A DNA stretch of 8,286 nucleotides from Oscillospiraceae bacterium (GCA_017537045.1 JAFYLN010000154.1:1-8286), one strand, 5' to 3'; positions 1 to 6,496 are shown, counted from the stretch's first letter. Numbers and translations: made by a program. The notes: generated by a model from the sequence alone, not told the origin.

Positions 1-142
1 AGCCCTGTGTTGCTTCCTCCAGCGCAGCGTGCTGTACCAGCTGACAGATGCCGATCCGATAGGTTGTTTCTGCCGATGCCAAACCGGTTATTACCAGAAG
101 ACACAGTAGCAAAGCAACCAGGACAGTAAACCGATTTTTCAT
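1..142 (-). CDS. ABC transporter substrate-binding protein, N-terminal part (PF04392-like), runs off the window
   Basis: Only the first 47 residues are present; the gene continues beyond position 1. The start ATG is at 142-140, with AAGGAGG at 150-156 seven bases upstream. The protein opens with a Lys/Arg N-terminus (MKNRF), a hydrophobic core of about 16 residues and a likely signal peptidase site after LASA. The mature part begins ETTYRIGICQLVQHAALEEA. The IGI-Q-V-H-ALEEA pattern is the usual start of the ABC_sub_bind family (PF04392), which includes the TrpX-type binding proteins of aromatic amino acid importers. It lies 51 bases after the ACT gene with no terminator between, so it is probably the third gene of the paaK operon and would bind an aromatic acid or amino acid outside the membrane. 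The ligand is inferred from context only. Confidence 0.8.
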   Translation of the reverse strand, partial: MKNRFTVLVALLLCLLVITGLASAETTYRIGICQLVQHAALEEATQG

Positions 143-193
143 CCGAATTCCTCCTTGTAGCAAGGATAAGAATGTAAACCTCGTTTCATTGAA

Positions 194-628
194 TTATACA
201 CTAAGAATATCCGCTTGAGAAATACACGCGATATTATGGTCAGCCAGCACCGCAACCGCAGTTTCCGGGGCCTGAACATGGAAGATCATATAAGCGTGAT
301 CCGAATTCTTTCCGCCAAGAAACGCATACATATACTCTACATTGACGCCAGCTTTCGAAAGAATCGCAAGCACATGATTCAACCCACCGGGTTCATCAGG
401 TATTGCAACGCCAATTACATCGGTGACTGTATGAATATAGTCCGCTTCTGTCAGGAGTTGTGAAGCAGCCTGTATATCTTCAACGATGATACGCACGATA
501 CCGAATTCGGAAGCTTCAGCCAGCGAAAGCGCCCGCATATTGATGTTGTTCTTGGCCAGCACATCTGTCAGCTGCTGCAGCTTACCGGGTTTATTCTCCA
601 CAAAAACAGAAATCTGATTTAGCATCAT
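194..628 (-). CDS. Double ACT-domain protein (144 aa), probable aromatic amino acid sensor
   Basis: The protein consists of two tandem ACT domains and nothing else: residues about 3-70 (ENKPGKLQQL motif, then NNINMRALS) and about 72-142 (PDEPGGLNHVLAILSKAGVN motif, then VEYMYAF). ACT domains bind amino acids and usually act as allosteric modules. Stand-alone double-ACT proteins are commonly found beside clostridial phenylacetate-CoA ligases and indolepyruvate oxidoreductases. The start is taken at ATG 628-626 because AAGGAGG (637-643) lies eight bases upstream. A second ATG follows at once, and a longer reading frame upstream only overlaps paaK. The ribosome binding site overlaps the paaK stop codon (642-644), so the two genes are tightly coupled. 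Phenylalanine as ligand is inferred from the Phe-specific T-box upstream, not seen in the protein. Confidence 0.88.
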   Translation of the reverse strand: MMLNQISVFVENKPGKLQQLTDVLAKNNINMRALSLAEASEFGIVRIIVEDIQAASQLLTEADYIHTVTDVIGVAIPDEPGGLNHVLAILSKAGVNVEYMYAFLGGKNSDHAYMIFHVQAPETAVAVLADHNIACISQADILSV

Positions 629-641
629 GGCTCTGCCCTCC

Positions 642-1943
642 TTAAATCTTACGCTTATCAACCACGCGAACAGCTTTACCCTCGCTGCGGGCAATGGTCT
701 TGGGTGCAACCAGCACCACCTTGGCCGAAATACCCAGCATTGAGCGCATGCCTGCTTCCAAAGCTTCCTGCCGCTTCTTGATTTCGCCCACATTGTCCGT
801 GAACATTTCAGGGGTCATCTCTACCTGCACATCCAGAGTATCCGTATTGCGTACACGATCAATCAGAATCTGATAGTTGGCGGAATAGCCGGCATTGATC
901 AACACAGACTCAATCTGAGAAGGGAATACGTTGACGCCGCGAATGATCAGCATGTCGTCACTGCGGCCCATGGGCTTGGCCATCTTGATGAAAGTGCGAC
1001 CGCAGGAGCACTTTTTACGGGACAATACGCAGATATCACGGGTGCGATAGCGCAGCAGGGGGAAGGCTTCCTTCGTCAGGGAGGTGAACACTAGCTCGCC
1101 CTTTGTTCCCTCAGGCAGGACCTCACCGGTGTTGGGATCGATGATTTCGGCAATGAAGTGGTCTTCATTGATGTGCATGCCGGACTGTTCAGAGCATTCG
1201 AACGCAACACCAGGACCGGAAAGCTCCGTCAGACCATAAATGTCATACGCTTTGATGCCCAACGTGTTCTGGATATCCTGACGCATTTCCTCGCTCCATG
1301 CTTCTGCGCCGAAGATGCCTGCCTTCAGCGGAATCTGATCCGGCGTGAGACCCATTTCCTTCATGGTTTCGCCAAGATAAGCAGCATACGAAGGCGTACA
1401 GCAAAGAATGGTGGACTTCAGATCCTGAATGAACATGATCTGACGTTCGGTGTTGCCGGAAGAAGTGGGAATGGTCAGACAGCCAACCTTGTGACTGCCG
1501 CCGTTCAAACCAGGGCCGCCAGTGAACAGGCCGTAACCGTAAGATACCTGGCAGACGTCTTCATCCGTACCGCCGGCAGCCATAATCGCACGAGCACAGC
1601 AGTCTTCCCACAAGTCGATGTCGTGCTGGGTATAGAAGGCGACAACTCGCTTGCCGGTGGTACCGGAAGTAGACTGAATGCGAACGCATTCTTTCTGCGG
1701 CTTGCCCATCAGGCCGTAAGGATATGCCAAGCGCAGGTCATCCTTTGTCAGGAAAGGCAGCTTATGCAAATCCTGCGTACCCTTGATGTCATCAGGCGTG
1801 ACGCCCTTTTCTTCCATCTTTTTGCGATAATAGGGCACGTTATCCCATACGTGCTTGACCTGTTTGACCAAACGCTCGTCCTGCAGAGTTTTGATCTCTG
1901 CTACGGATGCACATTCCATTTCGGGTTGATAGTAACGTTCCAT
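642..1943 (-). CDS. paaK: Phenylacetate-CoA ligase (433 aa)
   Basis: This adenylate-forming ligase makes phenylacetyl-CoA (or a related aryl-acetyl-CoA) from the acid, ATP and CoA in the cytoplasm. Visible motifs in order are the ATP-binding loop STSGTTGK (91-98), YGLTE (236-240), YRTRD (299-303), the hinge GRSDDMLIIRGVN (326-338), and a C-terminal EGK (421-423) carrying the probable A10 lysine. The length is normal for PaaK. A short Cys cluster (CSCG, 312-315) is usual in clostridial members. The start is ATG 1943-1941, with AGGAGG at 1954-1959 nine bases upstream; the reading frame stays open further upstream, but only into the T-box leader. It is the first gene after a Phe T-box, and the double-ACT gene follows directly. 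The exact aryl acid used (phenylacetate, 4-hydroxyphenylacetate or indoleacetate) cannot be told from sequence, although the T-box favours phenylacetate. Confidence 0.93.
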   Translation of the reverse strand: MERYYQPEMECASVAEIKTLQDERLVKQVKHVWDNVPYYRKKMEEKGVTPDDIKGTQDLHKLPFLTKDDLRLAYPYGLMGKPQKECVRIQSTSGTTGKRVVAFYTQHDIDLWEDCCARAIMAAGGTDEDVCQVSYGYGLFTGGPGLNGGSHKVGCLTIPTSSGNTERQIMFIQDLKSTILCCTPSYAAYLGETMKEMGLTPDQIPLKAGIFGAEAWSEEMRQDIQNTLGIKAYDIYGLTELSGPGVAFECSEQSGMHINEDHFIAEIIDPNTGEVLPEGTKGELVFTSLTKEAFPLLRYRTRDICVLSRKKCSCGRTFIKMAKPMGRSDDMLIIRGVNVFPSQIESVLINAGYSANYQILIDRVRNTDTLDVQVEMTPEMFTDNVGEIKKRQEALEAGMRSMLGISAKVVLVAPKTIARSEGKAVRVVDKRKI

Positions 1944-1992
1944 GATATAATGTCCTCCTATACCGGCTTTATTTGAATTCAATTTCTGAAAC

Positions 1993-2023
1993 AAAAAATC
2001 CCTGTATGATTTCCATACAGGGA
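1993..2023 (-). terminator. T-box intrinsic terminator
   Basis: Minus-strand stem CCCTGTATG (2022-2014) pairs perfectly with CATACAGGG (2008-2000) around a 5-base loop. A flanking T-A pair extends it to ten, and a run of six T (1998-1993) follows. Its 5' arm (CCCTGT) can instead pair with ACAG-G at the start of the T-box to make the antiterminator, as in the family. Confidence 0.93.
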
Positions 2024-2304
2024 CGAATTGCTTCGTGTTACCACTCTGTTTCACATATACCTTGCAGCATATGCCTCATCAAGCTTCGCACCATTGGAAT
2101 AGCGAATCTAAAAAATTGATGCATCCGACAGGTTGAAAAGCCATAGCGATGTAACGGTCGCACCCGTTGTGCCTACTACTGGTTCAGCACACCGCTCACA
2201 GAATGAACTTCACCAAGATATTCCCTATGCCTCGCACCAACCGGCATTTCTCTGAAAGGTTTTCTCCAGGCTACTCTTTCTGCTCAAACGCATTTGTTAT
2301 GTAT

Positions 2305-2342
2305 GTTCCCGAAGGAACTCGCAATCGTTTCTGTTCGATTGC
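2305..2342 (-). other. Two small hairpins at the 5' end of the T-box leader
   Basis: Just after the predicted transcription start, GCAATCG (2342-2336) pairs with CGATTGC (2327-2321) around an 8-base loop. Two bases later GTTCC (2318-2314) pairs with GGAAC (2309-2305) around a UUCG tetraloop. Both stems are perfect and lie before the stem I elements. Their role is unknown; they could protect the 5' end of the transcript. Confidence 0.6.
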
Positions 2343-2350
2343 ATGCGCTT

Positions 2351-2379
2351 ATTATATACCATATGCTGCAGGATTGCAA
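2351..2379 (-). promoter_or_regulatory. Promoter of the paaK operon
   Basis: Minus-strand TTGCAA (2379-2374) and TATAAT (2356-2351) are separated by exactly 17 bases. Transcription should start near 2344, which gives a leader of about 400 bases before the paaK ATG and places the T-box correctly inside the transcript. Confidence 0.82.
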
Positions 2380-2402
2380 ATTCTCATTTCGCATGATATA
2401 AT
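2374..2402 (+). promoter_or_regulatory. Promoter of the lysR-type gene, sharing its -35 with the paaK promoter
   Basis: Plus-strand TTGCAA (2374-2379) and TATAAT (2397-2402) are 17 bases apart. TTGCAA is its own reverse complement, so this hexamer is also the -35 of the divergent paaK promoter. The expected start is near 2409, leaving about 30 bases of leader before the TTG start codon. Confidence 0.75.
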
Positions 2403-2438
2403 AAGTTCAATTTATTATACGAACAAGAGGCGATAAGA

Positions 2439-3335
2439 TTGAACCTAAATCAGCTACAGTACTTTGTTTCCGTTGCGGAAACAGGCAGCTTTACCAAAGC
2501 AGCTGCCATACACTATATTTCCCAAACGGCCATCACTCAACAGATCCACTCATTAGAAGAAACCGTTGGCACCAAGCTGGTGGATCGCAGCAGCCGCCCT
2601 GCTGTATTAACTGCAGCTGGTAAAGTCTTATTGAAAGAAGCGCGCGAAATTCTGGGAAAAATGGATGCAGCTTTATCAAAAACTCGTGAAGCGGCTACCG
2701 GACTACAGGGTGAACTGCGAATCGGCTATACCAAAAGCTACGAGCACAGCGATCTTCCCAAACACCTGCGGCAGTTCCACCACACATACCCCAATGTACT
2801 GCTTTCCTGCTATCGATGCGATACCGATAGACTGGCTGCAGGTCTCATTGACGGCGAATACGACGTCATCTTTACATGGGATAGTACCAACATCCGTCAG
2901 GAGAAAAGTCTGCAAATGCAGATTGCAGAACGCGTTCCTCTCCGGGTGGCTCTTCACGCCAATCACCCGTTAGCAAAGAAGAAGGAACTGACCCGAAGGG
3001 ATCTCCGGCATGAAACCATTCTGTTCATGTCTCCCTCCGGCACGGGCGAGTCATTTGGTGACGATTTTTACATCAGGTTGTATCAGCAGGCTGGTTATCA
3101 GCCCAATATTCTTCTGCGCTCCAACGATATGGAAAGTATCCTGATGATGGTCGCTGCAGAAGAAGGTGTGTCCATTGTTCCTGCTTATTCCCACGCGTGG
3201 AATATCGGAACAGAGAACATCGTATTTGTTCCGCTTTCCGGTGAAGAAGAACATGAAGAAATTCTGATCGTCTGGAGAAACAGCAACGAAAACCCCGCCG
3301 TACAACATTTTGTTCAGGAGTTCTCGTTCGAGTAA
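2439..3335 (+). CDS. LysR-family transcriptional regulator (298 aa), TTG start
   Basis: The length and layout are normal for LysR regulators. A winged helix-turn-helix occupies residues 1-60 (QLQYFVSVAETGSFTKAA, then SQTAITQQIHSLEE and LTAAG), a linker helix runs to about 90, and a periplasmic-binding-like effector domain fills about 91-295. The start is TTG at 2439-2441, with AAGAGG (2425-2430) eight bases upstream; the family N-terminus (NLNQLQYF) begins right there. It is transcribed divergently from the paaK operon from a promoter sharing the same -35, so it very likely regulates itself and possibly paaK. That would add a protein-level input to the T-box control. The effector is unknown: an aromatic acid is a reasonable guess from context, but a di/tricarboxylate is also possible given the fragment downstream. 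Confidence 0.92.
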   Translation: MNLNQLQYFVSVAETGSFTKAAAIHYISQTAITQQIHSLEETVGTKLVDRSSRPAVLTAAGKVLLKEAREILGKMDAALSKTREAATGLQGELRIGYTKSYEHSDLPKHLRQFHHTYPNVLLSCYRCDTDRLAAGLIDGEYDVIFTWDSTNIRQEKSLQMQIAERVPLRVALHANHPLAKKKELTRRDLRHETILFMSPSGTGESFGDDFYIRLYQQAGYQPNILLRSNDMESILMMVAAEEGVSIVPAYSHAWNIGTENIVFVPLSGEEEHEEILIVWRNSNENPAVQHFVQEFSFE

Positions 3336-3377
3336 ATTCATATTTCTTACAGAAACAATCCCGGGCGTCGTTTTTGA

Positions 3378-3505
3378 TGTACTGCCGCGATCAAGCGCGG
3401 AACGATCATCTCTGCTCTTTTCTGCCTGATCATCGGTTGCGGCGCCTACCTCATTGGCAGCACCTCTCGCCTGATTCCGGGCGGTCAGCTCCCGGCTGGC
3501 GAAAC
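3378..3505 (+). pseudogene. Possible decayed membrane-protein fragment (TctB-like?)
   Basis: Between the LysR gene and the terminator, one plus-strand frame stays open from 3378 but has no ATG, GTG or TTG. It reads IKRGTIISALFCLIIGCGAY, then a short LIPGGQLPAGETRFP stretch. A Lys/Arg, a hydrophobic helix and a G-rich LP-G-FP segment resemble the N-terminus of TctB, the small subunit of tripartite tricarboxylate transporters. LysR genes often sit beside such transporters. The fragment runs into the terminator hairpin and has no ribosome binding site. It may be noncoding sequence that happens to encode a hydrophobic stretch. Confidence 0.28.
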
Positions 3506-3548
3506 AAGATTCCCCGAGGTTCGTTGGTATCGAACATCGGGGAATCTT
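3506..3548. terminator. Long hairpin terminator between convergent genes, probably bidirectional
   Basis: AAGATTCCCCGA (3506-3517) and TCGGGGAATCTT (3537-3548) form a perfect 12-base stem. An inner GTTCG/CGAAC stem (3519-3523 with 3531-3535) caps it with a 7-base loop. The plus strand continues TTTT (3547-3550) and the minus strand reads TCTTGTTT after the stem. It lies 11 bases beyond the stop of the minus-strand MATE gene and also follows the plus-strand LysR gene. Confidence 0.88.
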
Positions 3549-3558
3549 TTCATTCAAA

Positions 3559-5553
3559 TCAGCTTTGCACAAAACGAATGATCGTTTCCGCGCAAACATC
3601 CCGTCCGGCGGAGGCATCCACACACAATTCGTAGTGATGCGGATCACCCCACTCCTGGCCGGAAATGTTGCGGTAGTAGGCAGCTCTGGCTTCATCTGAA
3701 TGACGAATGTTCGCAGCTGCGCTTTCATGATTGTCGCCGTAGCGTTCCATAATGCTCTGAATACGGAAAGCCTTTGGAGCATGAATAAAGACTCTGCGCA
3801 CATTGGGAAGATCGCGCAATACCCAGTCTGCTGCTCGTCCCACTATGACGCAAGAACCATTTTCCGCAATGCGTCGAATGATGGTTTCCTGTGCCACAAC
3901 AGCCTGCTGAATAACACGCGTACTCAGATACAGGTCATGAAGGATTGCCGGAGAATTGGTATTGATGTCGGAAACAAACTCCTTATCCAACCCCGCCTCT
4001 TGCGCAGCCAATGCTGTAAGCTCTTTGTAGTAGAATGGAATGCCAAGCTTTTCAGCCACCAGCTTTCCGATCTGTTTGCCCTCCGAGCCGTGCTCACGGG
4101 CTATTGTAATGATTACACCCGGAGTAGAAGGCAGGATGATAGAATCAGCGGAACTCTCTTCTTCGACGTGATCCTTCAATCCGCGATAGAAGGGGATTGT
4201 CAGCACAAGAATAACCATTAATGCAACAGCATCCGCAGCCGGCGCGGCGTAAAGAATACCATTGATACCTGTTCCGCTGTTCAAACGCTCCATCACTGCG
4301 GGGAGCATAATGGCCAACGGAGTAAAGCACAGAATATCTCGTACCAACGACGCAACCACAGCACGGACAGACTTGCCGATGGACTGGAAGAAAACAGCTG
4401 TCATCTTTGTCAGGCAGGTCATGGTCATCAGCAACAGATAGATGCGGAACGTCTTTCTGGCAAAATCCATATACATTTCATTTCCAGAACCGAAAATATT
4501 GATGATCCACTCCGGCTTGAGTTGGAAAAGAAGCGTAGCGGAAATGGAGACAATTAATGCCCAGCGCAGCACAAGCCTGTAGGTTTCGCGCACACGCTCA
4601 AGCTTCCTAGCTCCGTAGTTATAGCCGAAAATAGGTTGTCCGCCCAGCACAATACCTGTTACGATGTTTTGAACGAGGGTGTATACTTTCGTCTGGATGC
4701 TGAAGACAGAAATCGGAATATCCGGTCCATAGTGAGACAATGCACCATAGCGAGCCAGAATAATATTAGACGTTAATGACATCACAACGATGGAAATTTG
4801 CGTTACAAAAGTCGCTGCCCCAAGCAGTATCGTCTGGCGCAATATTTTCATATCAGGAAGAAAGCTGTGACGGCTCAGACGGAAGCTCTTGGGCTTAAAG
4901 AAATAGACTACGCTCACCAGAAAGGAGGCCAACTGTCCGATGCCAGTCGCCCAGGCCGCACCTGCAATTCCCCACTTGAACACAAAAATGAACAGCGGAT
5001 CCAGAATGATATTGGTTACTGCACCCACCAACATCGCGACCATAGCATAGGTAGGGCTGCCGTCTGCACGAATCATGCTGTTCATCACATTCAACAGCAG
5101 GTACAACGGGAAACATGCAGCAACGATTGCAAAGTATTCTACTGCCATGCCAACCGTCTGATCAGATGCACCAAACAAGCGCATAAGCGGCTCATTGAAT
5201 CCTTCGCACACCAGCGTGAGAATAATGCTGATGAGGAGAGTAATGGTCAGACCGGTTCCAATGCATTTATGCGCTTTCTCCGTATCGTTCCGTCCGGCCA
5301 AAATGCTTAGAAACGATGCAGCGCCATCGCCAACACACCATGCGAAGGCATTGGCAATACAGATGATTGGAAAAGAAACACCAGTAGCTGCATTGCCCAA
5401 ATACCCCAATTCACTGTTTCCGATGAAAATCTGGTCAACAATATTATATAGTGCGCTGATAAGCAATCCCATAATGCAGGGAATCGAAAATTTCAGCAGC
5501 AGTTTTGAAATCTTTTCTTCGCCCAAGTAGCGTGTAGCTGACACCTGTGACAT
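3559..5553 (-). CDS. MATE-family transporter fused to a C-terminal cytidylate-kinase-like domain (664 aa)
   Basis: Residues 1 to about 460 are a full MATE exporter with about twelve hydrophobic helices, starting with the usual LLKFSIPCIMGLLISALYNI (19-38), VDQIFIG and the mid-protein RADGSPTYAM. MATE proteins expel drugs or metabolites using an H+ or Na+ gradient. After a charged linker (461-477), residues 478-664 match the cytidylate kinase-like family (Cytidylate_kin2, PF13189): phosphate loop REHGSEGKQIG (486-496), LGIPFYYKEL (503-512), CVIVGRAADWVLRD (568-581), and a C-terminal WGDPHHYELCVD. MATE proteins are usually about 450 residues, so the extra 200 are a real fusion in one unbroken frame. 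The start is ATG 5553, with AAAGGAG at 5561-5567. It lies 4 bases after the YgjV-like gene stop, so it is translated from the same transcript. The substrate of either half is unknown. Confidence 0.93.
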   Translation of the reverse strand: MSQVSATRYLGEEKISKLLLKFSIPCIMGLLISALYNIVDQIFIGNSELGYLGNAATGVSFPIICIANAFAWCVGDGAASFLSILAGRNDTEKAHKCIGTGLTITLLISIILTLVCEGFNEPLMRLFGASDQTVGMAVEYFAIVAACFPLYLLLNVMNSMIRADGSPTYAMVAMLVGAVTNIILDPLFIFVFKWGIAGAAWATGIGQLASFLVSVVYFFKPKSFRLSRHSFLPDMKILRQTILLGAATFVTQISIVVMSLTSNIILARYGALSHYGPDIPISVFSIQTKVYTLVQNIVTGIVLGGQPIFGYNYGARKLERVRETYRLVLRWALIVSISATLLFQLKPEWIINIFGSGNEMYMDFARKTFRIYLLLMTMTCLTKMTAVFFQSIGKSVRAVVASLVRDILCFTPLAIMLPAVMERLNSGTGINGILYAAPAADAVALMVILVLTIPFYRGLKDHVEEESSADSIILPSTPGVIITIAREHGSEGKQIGKLVAEKLGIPFYYKELTALAAQEAGLDKEFVSDINTNSPAILHDLYLSTRVIQQAVVAQETIIRRIAENGSCVIVGRAADWVLRDLPNVRRVFIHAPKAFRIQSIMERYGDNHESAAANIRHSDEARAAYYRNISGQEWGDPHHYELCVDASAGRDVCAETIIRFVQS

Positions 5554-5557
5554 ACGA

Positions 5558-6085
5558 TTACTCCTTTGAATTTGCTTGCTTTTTGCTTCTTGTTTGTCCC
5601 TTCAATAAAGCAAGGAATGTGGTCGCCAGGACTATGAAATTCGATGCTGCTCCAACATAGTTTGAAATAAACACATTAAAGATAAAATAAAGAGCAATGC
5701 AAATAGAAAATGCCGACTTTAGACAACGCTCATTATCTTTGAAGCGAAAAACAGCGATCGAATATTCAAGATTTGCCACCACCGGCAGCCATCCGATTGC
5801 CCCCAAATTGTTGAAACCAATGCCAAGCGCCACACCCAGAACAATCAGAAGATACTCCACAGCTTTCGAAGTCCTTTTCCCCATAGCAGTGATGTTGCGT
5901 ATCACACTAACGATATTCTGAACAACGGCACTATAGCCACCAAGAACAAGGGAGCTGGCGCCAAGAAAACATTGGCTTGCCGTTTGTGCCATTAGAATAC
6001 TGCGCGTAGTCTTTCTATAAGCACTATACAGATCAGTCGCTGTCGCCAGAAGGCTGAAAATGTTACCTGCAATAATATTGTTCAT
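5558..6085 (-). CDS. YgjV-family inner-membrane protein (175 aa)
   Basis: This small integral membrane protein resembles the YgjV family (Imp-YgjV, PF10688), whose function is not established. The N-terminal half carries the typical motif: SILMAQTASQCFLGASSLVL then GGYSAVVQNIVSVIRNI (about 30-65). Hydrophobic helices follow near 78-90, 95-110, 122-140 and 143-160, and the tail is basic (KGQTRSKKQANSKE). The start ATG (6085-6083) overlaps the stop of the XRE gene as ATGA, and only a weak GAGG lies upstream, which suggests translational coupling to the regulator. Its own stop is 4 bases before the MATE start. No enzymatic motif was seen. The family call rests on the glycine-rich motif and size; the operon position says only that it probably works with, or is regulated with, the MATE-kinase fusion. 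Confidence 0.78.
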   Translation of the reverse strand: MNNIIAGNIFSLLATATDLYSAYRKTTRSILMAQTASQCFLGASSLVLGGYSAVVQNIVSVIRNITAMGKRTSKAVEYLLIVLGVALGIGFNNLGAIGWLPVVANLEYSIAVFRFKDNERCLKSAFSICIALYFIFNVFISNYVGAASNFIVLATTFLALLKGQTRSKKQANSKE

Positions 6086-6432
6086 CTGTAGCTAATCCTC
6101 GAAAATGATGATGTAAAGAAAGGGACAGCAATGTGAACTGCGCCCCTTTTTATATTATATTGCTTACTTAGCTTTACGTCAATGCAGGAATGAGTGTGAA
6201 GTATGAGATCAATAACTGTTTCGACAGAAAGCAACATATCAGTTGTCGTTCCAAGAATAGTAGCAATTCTTGACAATTCAGATACGTTGATTGCTTTTTG
6301 TCCCTTGACAATCTTGTTCACGACTTGTTTCGAAACGGATAATGCATCCGCTAATCTCTGCTGGGTGAAGCCTCTTTCTTTAATTGCATTCTGAATATTT
6401 TGTCCTACCTGTACAAAATCTGTAGCATACAC
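6082..6432 (-). CDS. XRE-family helix-turn-helix regulator (116 aa), GTG start
   Basis: Residues about 8-68 form a Cro/C1-type DNA-binding domain: QNIQNAIKERGFTQQRLADA, then LSVSKQVVNKIVKGQKAINV and LSRIATILGTTTDMLLS. The remaining ~46 residues match nothing I recognise, and the reading frame there runs across an AT-rich stretch and a hairpin. The natural protein may have been shorter. The start is GTG 6432-6430, with GGAAGG-type sequence about 10 bases upstream; no ATG is available in frame. It is the first gene of a three-gene operon (XRE, YgjV-like, MATE-kinase) and overlaps the next gene by four bases. A perfect inverted repeat over its promoter suggests that it represses its own operon. 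Confidence 0.85.
   Translation of the reverse strand: MYATDFVQVGQNIQNAIKERGFTQQRLADALSVSKQVVNKIVKGQKAINVSELSRIATILGTTTDMLLSVETVIDLILHTHSCIDVKLSKQYNIKRGAVHIAVPFFTSSFSRISYR
6119..6149 (-). terminator. Possible attenuator hairpin inside the 3' end of the XRE gene
   Basis: AAAGGG (6119-6124) pairs with CCCTTT (6144-6149). After a small internal loop, CAG (6126-6128) pairs with CTG (6138-6140). On the minus strand the stem is followed by CTTT, giving a weak T-rich tail. It lies about 35 bases before the ygjV-like start and could reduce read-through. The stem is broken and modest. Confidence 0.35.
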
Positions 6433-6467
6433 TCTTAATGCACCTTCCTTCCATTCTCCTCGTAATC

Positions 6468-6496
6468 ATTATGCAGCAGTCCAAATACAAAGTCAA
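6468..6496 (-). promoter_or_regulatory. Promoter of the XRE-YgjV-MATE operon
   Basis: Minus-strand TTGACT (6496-6491) and CATAAT (6473-6468) are 17 bases apart. Transcription would begin near 6461, about 30 bases before the GTG start of the XRE gene. Confidence 0.75.

Larger units (their letters stand above)
1993..2344 (-). promoter_or_regulatory. T-box riboswitch, predicted tRNA-Phe (UUC) specific, controlling paaK
   Basis: Read on the minus strand, the leader carries the T-box hallmarks in order: GAAAGAGTAG of the specifier-loop 5' side (about 2271-2280); the AG-bulge/distal-loop region with CAGAGA and GCCGGTTGGTGCGAGGC (about 2229-2254); the specifier strand GAAGTTCA; a stem III region ending CCGTTAC (about 2151-2157); the T-box AGAGTGGTAACACG (2034-2047); and the terminator. 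The codon following GAA-N and followed by A is UUC at 2207-2205, which is Phe. The T-box UGGU would pair with a tRNA acceptor end having A as discriminator. The leader switches transcription of paaK and downstream genes on when tRNA-Phe is uncharged. The specifier assignment rests on the usual GAA-N-XXX-A spacing and was not folded by computer. Confidence 0.93.
2348..2405. repeat. Inverted repeat spanning both divergent -10 boxes
   Basis: CTTATTATAT (2348-2357) and ATATAATAAG (2396-2405) are perfect 10-base inverted copies centred on the shared TTGCAA. Part of the match comes from the two TATAAT boxes, but it extends beyond them into AAG on each side. It could be a binding target for the adjacent LysR-type protein, or just the mirror image of two promoters. 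Confidence 0.6.

Noticed and set aside
629..793. N-terminal extension of the ACT protein by 55 codons
   Set aside because: It overlaps the paaK C-terminus in another frame; the ACT domain and a strong ribosome binding site fix the start at 628.
1158..1976. Long plus-strand open frame of 272 codons
   Set aside because: It lies antisense to paaK, which has full family motifs; this is a shadow frame.
2167..2436. Plus-strand open frame of 89 codons upstream of the LysR gene
   Set aside because: It overlaps the T-box leader and both divergent promoters, has no ribosome binding site and does not read like a protein.
3385..3400. CCGCG-ATCAAG-CGCGG hairpin after the LysR gene
   Set aside because: It is only five pairs with no T run; it is not a terminator.
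3051..3803. Minus-strand open frame of 250 codons
   Set aside because: It crosses the end of the LysR gene, the terminator and the kinase domain in the wrong frame, with no recognisable protein features.
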